Shown in pieces: positions 53,938-63,815 of a stretch of DNA of 64,000 nucleotides. The translations under genes and the position numbers were made by a program. Positions within the stretch are counted from its first letter, which is position 1. Each line of letters opens with the position of its first letter. The notes beneath the pieces were generated by a model. It was not told where the DNA came from. It was given only the letters and a program-made list of their open reading frames with translations, and made no database searches. Source of the stretch: Thermohalobacter berrensis (lineage in GTDB: Bacteria; Bacillota; Clostridia; Tissierellales; Thermohalobacteraceae); NCBI RefSeq assembly GCF_003609645.1, contig NZ_MCIB01000040.1, forward strand, positions 43,157-107,156. The letters run 5' to 3'.

Positions 53938-55365
53938 ATGGACCCCATTTTTAAGACTTTAAAGGAAATAAGTAGAAATGAAAACATAAAAATATATGTA
54001 GTTGGGGGATATATAAGGGATTACTTTTTAGGGGGAAAAGGTGAAGATATAGATTTTGTGGTAGAAAAAAATCCTGCTAAAATTGGAAAAAAACTTGCAG
54101 AAAAGATAGGTGGAAAAGCTATACCTTTAGGAGATAGGTACAAATTTTATAGGGTAGTAGATAAAAATAGAGGATTAAATTATGATATTAATGAGATGGA
54201 TGGAGAAACTATTCAGGAAGATTTAAAGAAAAGAGATTTTACTATAAATAGCTTAGCTATTGATATTATGAATATAGAGGATAATAGAATAAATAAAGAT
54301 AATATTCTAGATGTAACAGGCGGGTTAAAAGATATTGAAAACAAAATCATAAGGCATGTAAATACTTCTACATTTTTAGAGGATCCTATAAGAATGCTTA
54401 GAGCTGTAAGATTTATGTCACAGTTTGAATTTGATATAGATGATGATACTGCTAGGTTAATCAGAGAAGATAAAAACAGACTTAGGGATATGCCTGGAGA
54501 AAGAATTACCTATGAATTATTTAAAATACTAAAACTTAGAAGAACTTATTACTATTTTAGATATATGGATAAGAAGCTTAATATATTAGAAGAGATTTTT
54601 CCTGATATTAATCCAATGAGGGATGTAGGCGAGTGCAAGTATCATGTAGTTGATTCCCTTACCCATTCTATATATACTCTGAAGGTAGCTGAAGATATTA
54701 TTTATGCAGACGGATATTTTGAAGAACATGTCAAAAAAGCTTATGAGGAACATAGTGAAGAGGAAGTTGCGTCAGGGCATAAGCGTCTTGAACTTATGAA
54801 ATTAGGTGCTTTCTTTCATGATATAGGAAAACCATCTGCTAAAAAGATTGATAAAACTGGAAGGGTTAGGTTTAAAGGTCATGAAATAACAGGGGCTGAA
54901 ATTGTTAAAAATATAGCCGAAAGACTTAAATTAAGTATAAGAGAAAGGGATATACTCTACAAAATGATAGCTAAACACATGATTCCACTAGTACTCTATA
55001 AAAAGAATGATGTAAGTGGAAAAACTTTATATGGTGTGTTTTCTGAACTTAAAGAAGATACACTAGATATTTTACTTATATCCCTTTCAGATATAATAGC
55101 TACAAGGAAACTTTTAGACCCAACTGAAGAAATGGGTAAGTTTAAGGTTCATATTGAATACTTAGCAAATAATTATCTTACTAGGTTTAAAGAAGTAGAA
55201 AGAATTTCAGATATAATAACTGGTAAGGATATAATAGAAAGATTTGACCTTAAAAGTAATGTTATGATAGGTGACTTACTAGAAGAGGTAAAAAAGGCAA
55301 TATATAATGGAAAAATCCCACCAACTAAAAATGGAGCACTAAGGTATATTGAAGAAATACTTTAA
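53938..55365 (+). CDS. cca: CCA-adding tRNA nucleotidyltransferase with HD domain
   Basis: The product has 475 residues; TAGGAGATG precedes the ATG. Class II poly(A) polymerase/CCA motifs are VVGGYIRDYFLGGKGEDIDFVVE (catalytic DXD) and RDFTINSLAID. An HD domain follows (LGAFFHDIGKPSAKKI, HEITGAEI). It adds or repairs the 3' CCA end of tRNA. At least one tRNA in the window encodes CCA, so repair may be important. Array C follows. Confidence 0.93.
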   Translation: MDPIFKTLKEISRNENIKIYVVGGYIRDYFLGGKGEDIDFVVEKNPAKIGKKLAEKIGGKAIPLGDRYKFYRVVDKNRGLNYDINEMDGETIQEDLKKRDFTINSLAIDIMNIEDNRINKDNILDVTGGLKDIENKIIRHVNTSTFLEDPIRMLRAVRFMSQFEFDIDDDTARLIREDKNRLRDMPGERITYELFKILKLRRTYYYFRYMDKKLNILEEIFPDINPMRDVGECKYHVVDSLTHSIYTLKVAEDIIYADGYFEEHVKKAYEEHSEEEVASGHKRLELMKLGAFFHDIGKPSAKKIDKTGRVRFKGHEITGAEIVKNIAERLKLSIRERDILYKMIAKHMIPLVLYKKNDVSGKTLYGVFSELKEDTLDILLISLSDIIATRKLLDPTEEMGKFKVHIEYLANNYLTRFKEVERISDIITGKDIIERFDLKSNVMIGDLLEEVKKAIYNGKIPPTKNGALRYIEEIL

Positions 55366-55631
55366 TGTAATTAACAATTTACAATTGACAATGAACAATT
55401 AAATACAATTTAAAATTAAAAATTATTGTAGAGGCTGATGGATTCTTATAAAGAACAATTGAGAATTAGATAAGATAGTGTAGCGCAGACTTTAGTCTGC
55501 GTTTTTTTGTGTGTTGAGGGATTACGAATCCCTCAACAACAAACCTAAAAATGCAATTGACAATGGACAATTGAGAATTGACAATTAAAAAAAACTGAAA
55601 AAAGACTTCATAGCGTTACTTACTAGGGTAA
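55366..55631 (+). repeat. Leader module of composite element C
   Basis: It holds AATTTACAATTGACAATGAAC repeats, a half-copy of the CTGATGG hairpin (55434), the terminator-like hairpin GCGCAGACT/AGTCTGCG with T run (55483-55508), and the perfect palindrome GTTGAGGGATT/AATCCCTCAAC (55513-55537). AATTGACAATGG repeats and the junction to the array follow. No gene lies here. The right part is identical to the leader of array A except for one A. Confidence 0.75.
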
Positions 55632-56046
55632 AGTAACGGACCACGTAGACTTACTCCCTAGGTCAAAGTAACAGACCTCATAGTCTTGCTTCATTGGTTA
55701 AGTAACGGTCCTCATAGGATAGACGTCTTTGGCATAGTAACGGTCCTCGTAGGCTAGACCCCATGGCTTAAGTAACGGTCATCGTAGCCTTACTTCTGAG
55801 GTTTAAGTAACGGACCTCGTAGTTTTGCTTCTTTGGTCAGGTAACGGACCCCAAAGCTCTGACTTCCTAGGTGAAGTAACGGACTTCCAAGGCTAGACCC
55901 TTAAGTATAGTAACGGACATCAGAGCATATCTTCCTAGGTCAAGTAACGGTCCCCAGAGGCTAGACGTCTTAGGCATAGTAACGGACATCTTTGCCTTAC
56001 TTCTCAGGCTTAAGTAACGGATAACAACACACTACTCCAAAGATTA
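55632..56046 (+). repeat. Tandem array C: 12 units with AGTAACGG core
   Basis: The first unit is at 55632 and the last at 56013. Units 1-4 equal units 1-4 of array A, and units 3-7 equal five consecutive units of array B (inverted). The last unit (CAACACACTACTCCAAAG) resembles the last of B. It ends with AGCCTGAGAACTAGCAACTG, similar to the ends of the dispersed repeats. It lies between cca and spmA. Confidence 0.85.
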
Positions 56047-56151
56047 AGAAGCTAAAAAGCCTGAGAACTAGCAACTGTTTTTTTACATATCCCCTATATT
56101 TACCTCATATAATTTGATATAGATTAATTAATAAAAAGGGGAGTTTAATTT

Positions 56152-56727
56152 GTGATTAACTATATATGGTTTTTTCTTATTATTACAGGTATAATTGTTT
56201 CACTTATAAATGGAAATGTTGAAGTTATTAATACAGTGGTAATTCAGGATACACAGGAAGCAGTAAAATTTGCAATAGGACTTACAGGAATAATGGCAGT
56301 ATGGCTAGGACTTATGAACATTGCTGAAAAATCGGGTCTTATAAAAGCATTTGCTAGGCTTTTAAGACCTGTTACTAGCTTTTTATTCCCTAATATCCCT
56401 AAGGACCATCCAGCAATAAGTGCTATAGTAATGAATATGGTAACTAATATGTTTGGTGCAGGAAATTCTGCTACAGCTTTAGGTTTAAAGGCTATGGAAG
56501 AGATGGATAAGCTGAATACTAACAAAAAGAGGGCTACAAATGCAATGTGTATGTTTTTAGTTATAAATATGTCTTCCGTTCAACTAGTACCTCTAACTGT
56601 TTTAAAGATAAGGTCTGATGCAGGGGCTCTAAATCCTACAGAAATTATAGGAACCTCCCTTATAGCTACTACTATTTCTACAGTAGTAGGTATAATAAGT
56701 GCAAAGCTGTTACAATCTGGAAGGTGA
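56152..56727 (+). CDS. spmA: Spore maturation protein A
   Basis: The 191-residue nucleoside-recognition-domain membrane protein starts with GTG behind AAAAGGGGAG. MINYIWFFLIITGIIVSLING, VWLGLMNIAEKSGLI and NMVTNMFGAGNSATALGLKAM are the conserved parts. In Bacillus, SpmA and SpmB are needed for spore core dehydration. spmB follows directly. Confidence 0.93.
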   Translation: MINYIWFFLIITGIIVSLINGNVEVINTVVIQDTQEAVKFAIGLTGIMAVWLGLMNIAEKSGLIKAFARLLRPVTSFLFPNIPKDHPAISAIVMNMVTNMFGAGNSATALGLKAMEEMDKLNTNKKRATNAMCMFLVINMSSVQLVPLTVLKIRSDAGALNPTEIIGTSLIATTISTVVGIISAKLLQSGR

Positions 56728-56731
56728 TTTG

Positions 56732-57262
56732 ATGGTTACTATCCTGTCTATAATATCAGTATCTATAATTCCTTTTATTATAACTATAATTTTAGTCCAT
56801 GGTTATATTAAGGGTGTAAATTTGTACGATGAATTTGTTGAAGGGGCCAAGGGTGGATTTAAGACTGCTTTAAAAATAATGCCATATCTTATAGCTATAT
56901 TTGTAGCAATAGGTATATTTAAACGTTCAGGGGCAATGGGTTTATTTGTAAATATTATAAGTCCAATAACTGACATTTTAGGAGTGCCTAAAGAGGTAGT
57001 TCCATTAATTATTATGAAGCCTATATCAGGAAGTGGGTCATTGGCAGTAGTAAAGGATATTGTTACTACTTATGGACCGGAATCCTTTGCTGGCAGAGTA
57101 GCTTCTACCATGATGGGATCTGCAGAAACTATTTTTTATACCATGGCTGTATATTTTGGTGCTGTTGGAATAAAAGATAGTAGACATACTCTTCCAGCAG
57201 CCTTAATATCCCACTTAGCTGCAGTTATTGCCTCAGTTCTTGTTTGCAGAGTAGTTTTTTAA
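56732..57262 (+). CDS. spmB: Spore maturation protein B
   Basis: From ATG 56732 (GGAAGGTG upstream, overlapping the end of spmA) the product has 176 residues. It has GAKGGFKTALKIMPYLIAIFVAIGIFKRSG and MKPISGSGSLAVVKDI. It is the partner of SpmA, with the same nucleoside-recognition fold. Translation is coupled to spmA. Array D follows. Confidence 0.93.
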   Translation: MVTILSIISVSIIPFIITIILVHGYIKGVNLYDEFVEGAKGGFKTALKIMPYLIAIFVAIGIFKRSGAMGLFVNIISPITDILGVPKEVVPLIIMKPISGSGSLAVVKDIVTTYGPESFAGRVASTMMGSAETIFYTMAVYFGAVGIKDSRHTLPAALISHLAAVIASVLVCRVVF

Positions 57263-57631
57263 ATACAATTGAGAATTGATAATTAACAATTAAATACAAT
57301 TGAAATAAAAATTAAAAATTGAAAATGTAAAATATGATAAATACAAATGACAATTGAGAATTAATGAAGCAGGAAATTTTTCCCATTTAATAATGTTAAA
57401 TTTTAAATTGTGAATGTTAAATTAGAAAAGCAATTGAGAATTAAATAAGCTAGTATAGCGCAGACTAAAGTCTGCGTTTTTTTATGTTGAGGGATTACGA
57501 ATCCCTCAACAACAAACATAACCACTACCCACTAATCACCAAAAACTGCATTTAAAATGCAATTGAGAATGGAAAATTGAGAATTGAGAATTAAAAGAAA
57601 AAAAGACCACGTAGCTTTGCTTTTAAGACCA
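57263..57631 (+). repeat. Leader module of composite element D
   Basis: AATTGAGAATTGATAATTAAC repeats lead to a segment nearly identical to the leader of array A (57390-57590). That segment includes the GCGCAGACTAAAGTCTGCG hairpin with T run (about 57457-57485), the palindrome GTTGAGGGATT/AATCCCTCAAC (57485-57509) and CACTACCCACTAATCACC. The junction CTTCATAGCGTTACTTAC found in A, B and C is missing; a divergent GACCACGTAGCTTTGC precedes the first unit. Confidence 0.75.
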
Positions 57632-58220
57632 AGTAACGGACCTCAATGCTTGACTTTTAAGGTAAAGTATCGGACCTCAACGCTTTACATCTTAGGCTAA
57701 GTAACGGACTACGAATCCTCACTTCTTAGACTAAAGTAACGGACCTCGAAGCCTAACATCTAAGGTCAAGTAACGGTCATCATAGGCTAGACGTCTTAGG
57801 TATAGTAACGGACCACGAAGTTTAAACATCTTTGGCCAAGTAACGGACCCCAGAGGCTAGACATCTCTGACTAAGTAACGGACTTCAGAGGCTTGACCTC
57901 TTGGTTTAAGTAACGGACACCTTTGCATTACTTCTTTGGCAAAGTAACGGTCCACAAAGCATTACTACCCAGGTCAAGTAACGGACACCGTAGGCTAGTC
58001 GTTTTGGTTTTAGTAACGGACCTTCGAAGCATGGCTTCTAAGGTTAAGTAACGGTCCTCGAAGGCTATGACTTCCTAGGCATAGTAACGGACATTCTAGA
58101 CTATCTTCTTTGGCAAAGTAACGGACACCGTAGGCTAGACATCCTGGTTTTAGTAACGGACATCTCTGTTCTACTTCTTAGGCATAGTAACAAACCACAA
58201 AGCTTTACCTTCTTATTTCC
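57632..58220 (+). repeat. Tandem array D: 17 units, the longest and most divergent
   Basis: Seventeen AGTAACGG-type cores (one AGTATCGG, one terminal AGTAACAA) run from 57632 to 58186 at a mean period of 34.6 bp. It shares the same unit grammar but few whole units with A-C. It fills most of the space between spmB and the metG T-box and stops about 80 bp before the T-box begins. Confidence 0.85.
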
Positions 58221-58299
58221 CATAATACCTTGACAAATTAACTGTATTTATGTATAGTTTTTGGTAAATAAGTGAAATATATATAATAAAATAATAAAA

Positions 58300-58557
58300 G
58301 GCTATGAAGGGAAGAGTAAGTTTAACCTTCTATCAACAGAGAGCCAGGTAAAGGTGAAAGCTGGCGATAGAAGTTAAGCTGAAGATGGTCCCAGAGCTGT
58401 ACGACTGAAATTTTAGTAGGTCGTAACGGGATTGCAACCGTTATAATTGCAAGGTTATTTAGTGTAACCTACTGAGGTCTAGGTTGTGAAGCCTAGGCGA
58501 ATTAGGGTGGTAACGCGAAGAATCTCCTTCGTCCCTATTAGGGGACGAAGGTTTTTT
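58300..58557 (+). promoter_or_regulatory. T-box riboswitch for metG, methionine specifier
   Basis: Stem I features are AGAGAGCCAGG and GGTGAAAGCTGG. The probable specifier loop GAAGATGGTC holds ATG (58385-58387), matching methionine. The T-box proper, AGGGTGGTAACGCG (58504-58517), precedes the terminator stem CCTTCGTCCC/GGGGACGAAGG (58526-58551) and T run. Uncharged tRNA-Met would stabilise the antiterminator and allow metG expression. The metG ATG follows at 58597. Confidence 0.93.
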
Positions 58558-58596
58558 ATTTTTGGCGTTTATTTTAAATAAAAGGAGGTAAAGAGT

Positions 58597-60531
58597 ATGG
58601 AAAAGACTTTCTATGTCACTACTCCAATTTATTATCCTAGTGACAATCTTCACATAGGTCATACCTACACTACTATTGCTGCAGATACTTTAGCGAGATT
58701 TAAAAGACTTACTGGATATCATGTAAAATTTCTAACTGGTACTGATGAACATGGACAAAAAATAGAGTTAAAGGCAAAGGAAAAGGGAATAAAGCCTAAG
58801 GAATATGTAGATGGTATAGTAAAAAACATTAAAGAGTTATGGGAAAAACTAGATATAACATATGACTATTTTATAAGGACTACAGACGACAAACATGAAG
58901 AAATAGTTCAGAAAATATTCCAAAAACTATATGAACAAGGGGATATATATAAGAGTCATTATGAGGGCCCATATTGTACACCTTGTGAATCCTTCTGGAC
59001 TGAAAATCAATTAGTTGATGGGAAATGTCCAGATTGTGGAAGGGAAGTTCAAATAGCAAAAGAAGAGGCTTACTTCTTTAAGCTTTCAAAGTATCAAGAT
59101 AGACTGATAAAGTTTTTCGAAGAAAATCCAGAATTTTTACAGCCTGGGTCTAGAAGAAATGAAATGATAAACAATTTCTTAAAACCAGGTCTAGATGATT
59201 TATGTGTTTCAAGAACTTCATTTGATTGGGGTATAAAGGTTCCATTTGATCCTGACCATGTAATCTATGTGTGGTTTGATGCTGTATGTAATTATATAAC
59301 AGCTTTAGGTTATTTAACTGATAATGATGAAGACTATAAAAAATATTGGCCAGCTAATGTTCATATAGTTGGTAAGGAGATAGTAAGATTCCACACTATT
59401 ATATGGCCTGCTATTTTAATGGCTTTAGGAATAGAGCTTCCTAAAAAGGTATTTGGCCATGGATGGATATTATTTGAGAATGATAAGATGTCAAAATCAA
59501 AGGGAAATGTAATTTATCCAGAGCCTCTAATTGAACTTTACGGAATTGATTCTTTAAAATACTTCTTATTAAGAGAATTCTCCTTTGGACAGGATGGTTC
59601 ATTCTCAAGGGAAAAATTCTTAAGAAGAATTAACTCTGACTTGGCAAATGATTTAGGAAATCTAGTAAGTAGAACAGTAGCAATGATTGATAAATATAAT
59701 GGAGGAATTATGCCAGAGCCTAAAGCAGATGGAGAATATGACGATGAATTAAAGGATATGGCAACTAGTACTGGATATAAAGTTGAACAATTTATGAATG
59801 ACCTTAACTTTGGTGAAGCAATTGAAGAAATATGGAAGCTTATAAGGAGAACAAACAAGTATATAGACCAAACAATGCCATGGGTTTTAGCTAAGGAAGA
59901 GGATAAAAAAGACAGATTAGATACTGTATTATATAATCTTTCAGATTCTTTAAGAATTATCTCTATTTTAATAAGACCATTTATGGAAAATACTTCAGAT
60001 TCAATATGGAGACAGTTAGGTATAGATTCTGGTCAGGGAACTTCATGGGATGATGTATCTAAATGGGGTATATTACCTACAGGTGTTAAAGTAAGAAGAG
60101 AAAAGCCTATGTTTCCAAGACTAGACGTAAATAAGGAATTAAAGAAACTAGATAAAGCAAATGAAGAGTTTATAAAACAAAGAGAAGGAAATAAGGAAGA
60201 AAAAGAAGATTATATTACTATAGATGACTTTGATAAAGTAGATTTAAGGGTAGCAAGGGTAGTTGAAGCTAAGAAACATCCTAACGCTGATAGGCTGTTA
60301 GTTTTACAACTAGAAGTTGGGGATGAAAAAAGGCAAGTAGTATCAGGTATAGCTAAATACTATAAACCAGAAGAGCTTGTAGGTAAAGATGTTATTTTAG
60401 TTGCAAATCTAAAGCCAGTAAAACTAAGAGGAGTAGAGTCACAAGGAATGGTACTTGCTGCAAGTAAGGGTAAAAAACTTACACTAGCAACAGTAATGGA
60501 TGAAATTAAGAGTGGAACAAAAATTACTTAA
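58597..60531 (+). CDS. metG: Methionyl-tRNA synthetase
   Basis: The product has 644 residues; AAAGGAGGTAAAG precedes the ATG. HIGH lies at 19-22 (LHIGHTYT), a zinc domain at CTPCESFW...GKCPDCGRE and KMSKS at 297-301. A C-terminal EMAP/Trbp111 tRNA-binding domain (FDKVDLRVARVVEAKKHPNADRLLVLQLEVG) is fused, as in most Firmicutes MetRS. Its T-box leader and the downstream tatD match the B. subtilis metS-yabD order. Confidence 0.97.
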   Translation: MEKTFYVTTPIYYPSDNLHIGHTYTTIAADTLARFKRLTGYHVKFLTGTDEHGQKIELKAKEKGIKPKEYVDGIVKNIKELWEKLDITYDYFIRTTDDKHEEIVQKIFQKLYEQGDIYKSHYEGPYCTPCESFWTENQLVDGKCPDCGREVQIAKEEAYFFKLSKYQDRLIKFFEENPEFLQPGSRRNEMINNFLKPGLDDLCVSRTSFDWGIKVPFDPDHVIYVWFDAVCNYITALGYLTDNDEDYKKYWPANVHIVGKEIVRFHTIIWPAILMALGIELPKKVFGHGWILFENDKMSKSKGNVIYPEPLIELYGIDSLKYFLLREFSFGQDGSFSREKFLRRINSDLANDLGNLVSRTVAMIDKYNGGIMPEPKADGEYDDELKDMATSTGYKVEQFMNDLNFGEAIEEIWKLIRRTNKYIDQTMPWVLAKEEDKKDRLDTVLYNLSDSLRIISILIRPFMENTSDSIWRQLGIDSGQGTSWDDVSKWGILPTGVKVRREKPMFPRLDVNKELKKLDKANEEFIKQREGNKEEKEDYITIDDFDKVDLRVARVVEAKKHPNADRLLVLQLEVGDEKRQVVSGIAKYYKPEELVGKDVILVANLKPVKLRGVESQGMVLAASKGKKLTLATVMDEIKSGTKIT

Positions 60532-60553
60532 AAATTTAGATAAAAAATTACAT

Positions 60554-60579
60554 TTGGGACAGAGATATCTCTGTCCCAA
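60554..60579 (+). terminator. Perfect palindrome after metG, possible terminator
   Basis: A 26-bp perfect palindrome has half TTGGGACAGAGAT. No T run follows (TTATAG), so it may act as a weak terminator, an mRNA 3' end stabiliser or a protein site. Confidence 0.5.
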
Positions 60580-60606
60580 TTATAGTATTCATAGGGGGAT
60601 AGCAAA

Positions 60607-61134
60607 TTGTATTTCTTTTTTATATTAACAATAACAATAGCTATAATCACCATATATGGCATTATTAAAAAGGTGAAATATAAGAGAGAAGCTGGAAAAG
60701 TATTATTTATTATAGAAAATTTAAAAATTAAAAGGATAATTCAAGTTCTTTCAGTATTACTGATTTTCACTATTTTGTATTCGTTTTTAAAAATAAAAGA
60801 GTTTAATCTAGAAGATTTATTTAAACTTACATTTTGGATTTTATGGTTAATATATTTCCTTATAATAAAAGATAATAATGAAAAAATAACAGAAAAAGGT
60901 ATTATAGCCCTAGATAGATTTATAAAATGGGAGAATATTAACTATTATAAAATTAATAGGATTTCTCAGAATAGGAGACTGTATGCTATTATATTAAATG
61001 TAAAACTAAGGAGTAAATTTTTAAAAAAGGAGATATCTCGCAAAATAATATTGAGACATAAAATAAATGAAAGTCAAAAAGAAGAAGTGGAAAAATTATT
61101 AAAAAAACATATTACTAAAGAGGTTTCTAATTAG
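60607..61134 (+). CDS. Hypothetical membrane protein
   Basis: The 175-residue product starts with TTG behind AGGGGG (60593-60598). It has three hydrophobic segments (about 1-18, 42-62 and 70-88) and a basic C-terminal region (KWENINYYKINRISQNRRLY, ISRKIILRHKINESQKEEVEKLLKKH). That end is PH-domain-like by pattern, as in DUF5673-type proteins. Function unknown. It lies between metG and tatD, which are adjacent in many Firmicutes, so it is an insertion. Confidence 0.55.
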   Translation: MYFFFILTITIAIITIYGIIKKVKYKREAGKVLFIIENLKIKRIIQVLSVLLIFTILYSFLKIKEFNLEDLFKLTFWILWLIYFLIIKDNNEKITEKGIIALDRFIKWENINYYKINRISQNRRLYAIILNVKLRSKFLKKEISRKIILRHKINESQKEEVEKLLKKHITKEVSN

Positions 61135-61155
61135 CCTTTTTGAGGAGGAATATAA

Positions 61156-61923
61156 ATGCTTATAGATACACATGCGCATTTAGATGATGGTCGTTTTGAT
61201 AGAGATAGGGAAGAAATTATTAAAAGCCTTAAAGAAAATGATATAGATATAGTAATAAATCCTGGGGCCAATGTTGCTACATCTGTTAAGGCTGTTTCAT
61301 TAGCTGAAAAATATGAAAATATATATGCTGCTGTAGGAGTCCATCCCCATGATGCAAAAGATATAAATGATGATACTTTAGAACTTTTAAAATCCCTTGC
61401 AAATAAAGAGAAAGTTGTAGCAATAGGGGAGGCTGGATTAGATTATCATTATGATAATTCACCTAGAGATATTCAGAGAAAATGGTTTAGAGAGCAAATA
61501 AGGTTAGCTAAAGAGCTTGACCTTCCAATAATAGTACATAGTAGGGATGCCCATAAAGATACCTTTGATATTATAAAAGAAGAAAACACTGATAATCTTA
61601 GAGGGGTTTTACATTGTTATTCAGGAAGTGCAGAATTAGCTAGAGAGTATATAAAAATGGGATTTTATATATCCCTTGCAGGACCTGTAACATTTAAAAA
61701 TGCTAAGACTCCTAAACAAGTTGCAAAGGAGATATCTTTAGATTATCTTCTTATTGAAACGGATTCACCATATCTTACACCTCATCCCCATAGAGGAAAA
61801 AGGAATGAGCCTTTATATGTAAGATATGTAGCAGGAATGATAGCTGAACTAAAAGAAATATCATTTGAAAAGGTAGCTAAAAAGACTTCAGAAAATGCAA
61901 AAAAGCTTTTTAATATTGGGTAA
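61156..61923 (+). CDS. tatD: TatD-family metal-dependent hydrolase (DNase)
   Basis: The product has 255 residues; GAGGAGGAAT precedes the ATG. Metal ligands are in [46 protein letters not shown] and ETDSPYL, the complete TatD set. These enzymes act as 3'-5' exonucleases in DNA repair. The metG-tatD linkage is typical of Firmicutes. Confidence 0.94.
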   Translation: MLIDTHAHLDDGRFDRDREEIIKSLKENDIDIVINPGANVATSVKAVSLAEKYENIYAAVGVHPHDAKDINDDTLELLKSLANKEKVVAIGEAGLDYHYDNSPRDIQRKWFREQIRLAKELDLPIIVHSRDAHKDTFDIIKEENTDNLRGVLHCYSGSAELAREYIKMGFYISLAGPVTFKNAKTPKQVAKEISLDYLLIETDSPYLTPHPHRGKRNEPLYVRYVAGMIAELKEISFEKVAKKTSENAKKLFNIG

Positions 61924-61924
61924 G

Positions 61925-61952
61925 ATGGAATGGAAGCTGCCTTCCATTCCAT
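61925..61952 (+). terminator. Hairpin after tatD
   Basis: Perfect 12-bp arms ATGGAATGGAAG/CTTCCATTCCAT enclose CTGC and are followed by TTATATATTT. It is a likely terminator with a broken T run. Confidence 0.7.
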
Positions 61953-61994
61953 TTATATATTTATAAACAAAAAAGTATAGGGGGAGAAAGATCA

Positions 61995-63704
61995 ATGAAG
62001 TTTAAGATTAAACCAAAAATAAAATTCAATTTTAAACTTCAAGGCAAATTATTAGTTAAAATTATTTCTGTACTAATTTTATTTAGTGTAATAATAGTTT
62101 ATCAAGTAGACAAAGAGGTCACTAAGTTAATTACTGATAACAAAATAAAATCTGTAGTAAATTTGGGTTACAGTCTCCTTGATGAAAAGTATCCAGGAGA
62201 ATGGAAGGTAAAAGGGGACAAGCTTTATAAGGGAAAAAAGATAATGAATACTGAATCATTTGTAATTTACAAAATAAAAAAACAGACAGAATCTGTAACT
62301 GCTATTTTCTTAAAAGATAATATAATATGTTCTAATATAATTGATAATAACGGTTATAGAGTTGTTAATATAAAGGCACCTAAGGATATAGCTAATCATG
62401 TATTAAAAGAAGGTAAAGAATATATTGGTGAAACTAGGTATGGAGATAAAAGTTATTATGGTAAACATGTTCCTATAAAAGATAAAGATGGACGTATTAT
62501 AGGAATGTGGTTTTCTGGTGTTGAAAAGGCTGTCATAAAAGAACAAGTAAAGGGATTAGTATATAAAATTGGAATAATAACACTTTTAATAATTGTAATT
62601 TCTATAATAATTTCAACAGTAGTAATTAGAAAGATAACTAGAGAAATTTCAAAGGTAGTTTCTACTCTAAATGAAGTAGAAAAAGGGAATTTTAATGTTA
62701 AGTGTGATGTAAAATCTAATGATGAGGTAAACCTAATTTCAAAAAGCTTAAATAATATGATTAGTAATGTAAAATATCTCATTAAAGAGGTAAAGAACTC
62801 TGTTAATCTTGTTTCAAATTCTGCTAAATCATTAGCTGAAATAACGGGACAGTCAACACAAGCAACTAATGAAGTTTCTAAAACTATAGAAGAAATAGCA
62901 GGTACTGCTAATTATCAAGCAGGAGAAACAGAAAAAGGTGCCTCTAAAACTAAGGAATTAGCACATAAAATTCAAGAAGTATCTAATTATATTAAAGATA
63001 TAATAAGTAAATTTGATAGTGCTAATAGGTTAAGTGATAAAGGACTTGAGGTTGTAGAAATTCTTGGGGATAGGGCAGAAAGAACTAAAAAAGCAAGTAT
63101 AGAAGTAAATGAGGTAATATCAGATGTTGATAGTAGTTCTAAGGAAATAGGAGGAATAATAGACACTATAGATGAGATAGCTGAACAGACAAGTCTTTTA
63201 GCACTAAATGCTAGTATTGAAGCAGCTAGAGCTGGAGAAGCTGGAAGAGGATTTGCAGTAGTTGCAGATGAAATTAGAAAGCTTGCAGAGCAGTCTGTAA
63301 GGGCAACAGATAAGATAAGGAACATTATAGAAAAAATTCAGAAAAACTCTACTAGACTAGTGTCAACAATGGATAGTGCTAAAGTAGTTATGGTAGAACA
63401 AGAAGAGGCTGTAAGTAATACAGAAATAATATTTAAGGATATTTCAGATACTATAGAGTCTTTAAATAAGCAAATTAAAGAAATAGAAGTATTAAACTCT
63501 GAAATGGTTAATAAAAAGGATGAAATTGTAGGTATAATAGAAAACATATCAGCATCAGCAGAGGAAACAGCAGCAGCAACTCAGCAGGTATCTGCATCAG
63601 CAGAGGAACAATTGGCTGCAGTTGAAGAGATAGACTCCTATTCTAAGGAGTTAAAGGATCTTTCACAAAAGTTACAGAATGAAGTAGATAAGTTTACAGT
63701 GTAA
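61995..63704 (+). CDS. Methyl-accepting chemotaxis protein
   Basis: The product has 569 residues; GGGGGAGAAAGATCA precedes the ATG. A transmembrane helix (about 19-37) starts the protein. An extracellular single-Cache-like sensor domain follows (about 40-185; ends [29 protein letters not shown]). A second helix (about 193-213), a HAMP domain and the signalling domain come next, with tip [42 protein letters not shown]. It signals to CheA/CheW. The ligand is unknown, though Cache domains of this form often bind small acids. Confidence 0.92.
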   Translation: MKFKIKPKIKFNFKLQGKLLVKIISVLILFSVIIVYQVDKEVTKLITDNKIKSVVNLGYSLLDEKYPGEWKVKGDKLYKGKKIMNTESFVIYKIKKQTESVTAIFLKDNIICSNIIDNNGYRVVNIKAPKDIANHVLKEGKEYIGETRYGDKSYYGKHVPIKDKDGRIIGMWFSGVEKAVIKEQVKGLVYKIGIITLLIIVISIIISTVVIRKITREISKVVSTLNEVEKGNFNVKCDVKSNDEVNLISKSLNNMISNVKYLIKEVKNSVNLVSNSAKSLAEITGQSTQATNEVSKTIEEIAGTANYQAGETEKGASKTKELAHKIQEVSNYIKDIISKFDSANRLSDKGLEVVEILGDRAERTKKASIEVNEVISDVDSSSKEIGGIIDTIDEIAEQTSLLALNASIEAARAGEAGRGFAVVADEIRKLAEQSVRATDKIRNIIEKIQKNSTRLVSTMDSAKVVMVEQEEAVSNTEIIFKDISDTIESLNKQIKEIEVLNSEMVNKKDEIVGIIENISASAEETAAATQQVSASAEEQLAAVEEIDSYSKELKDLSQKLQNEVDKFTV

Positions 63705-63707
63705 AAG

Positions 63708-63738
63708 TCGAGGGAAAATATTACCCTCGATTTTTTTT
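63708..63738 (+). terminator. Terminator of the chemoreceptor gene
   Basis: TCGAGGG/CCCTCGA with a 9-nt loop is followed by eight T. Confidence 0.85.
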
Positions 63739-63815
63739 ATGCAAAAAGTAACCAAGTATAAGCTTATTCATATACTGATAGTAAATAAGCAAAAAATCTA
63801 AAGGGAGTTGATTAG

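Noticed and set aside
48401..58220. AGTAACGG arrays as CRISPR arrays
   Set aside because: The constant part is only 8 bp, the intervening sequences are related to each other and shared between arrays, and no cas gene is in the window.
58459..58662. 67-residue minus-strand ORF across the T-box
   Set aside because: It lies over the T-box terminator and the metG start, both firmly supported on the plus strand.
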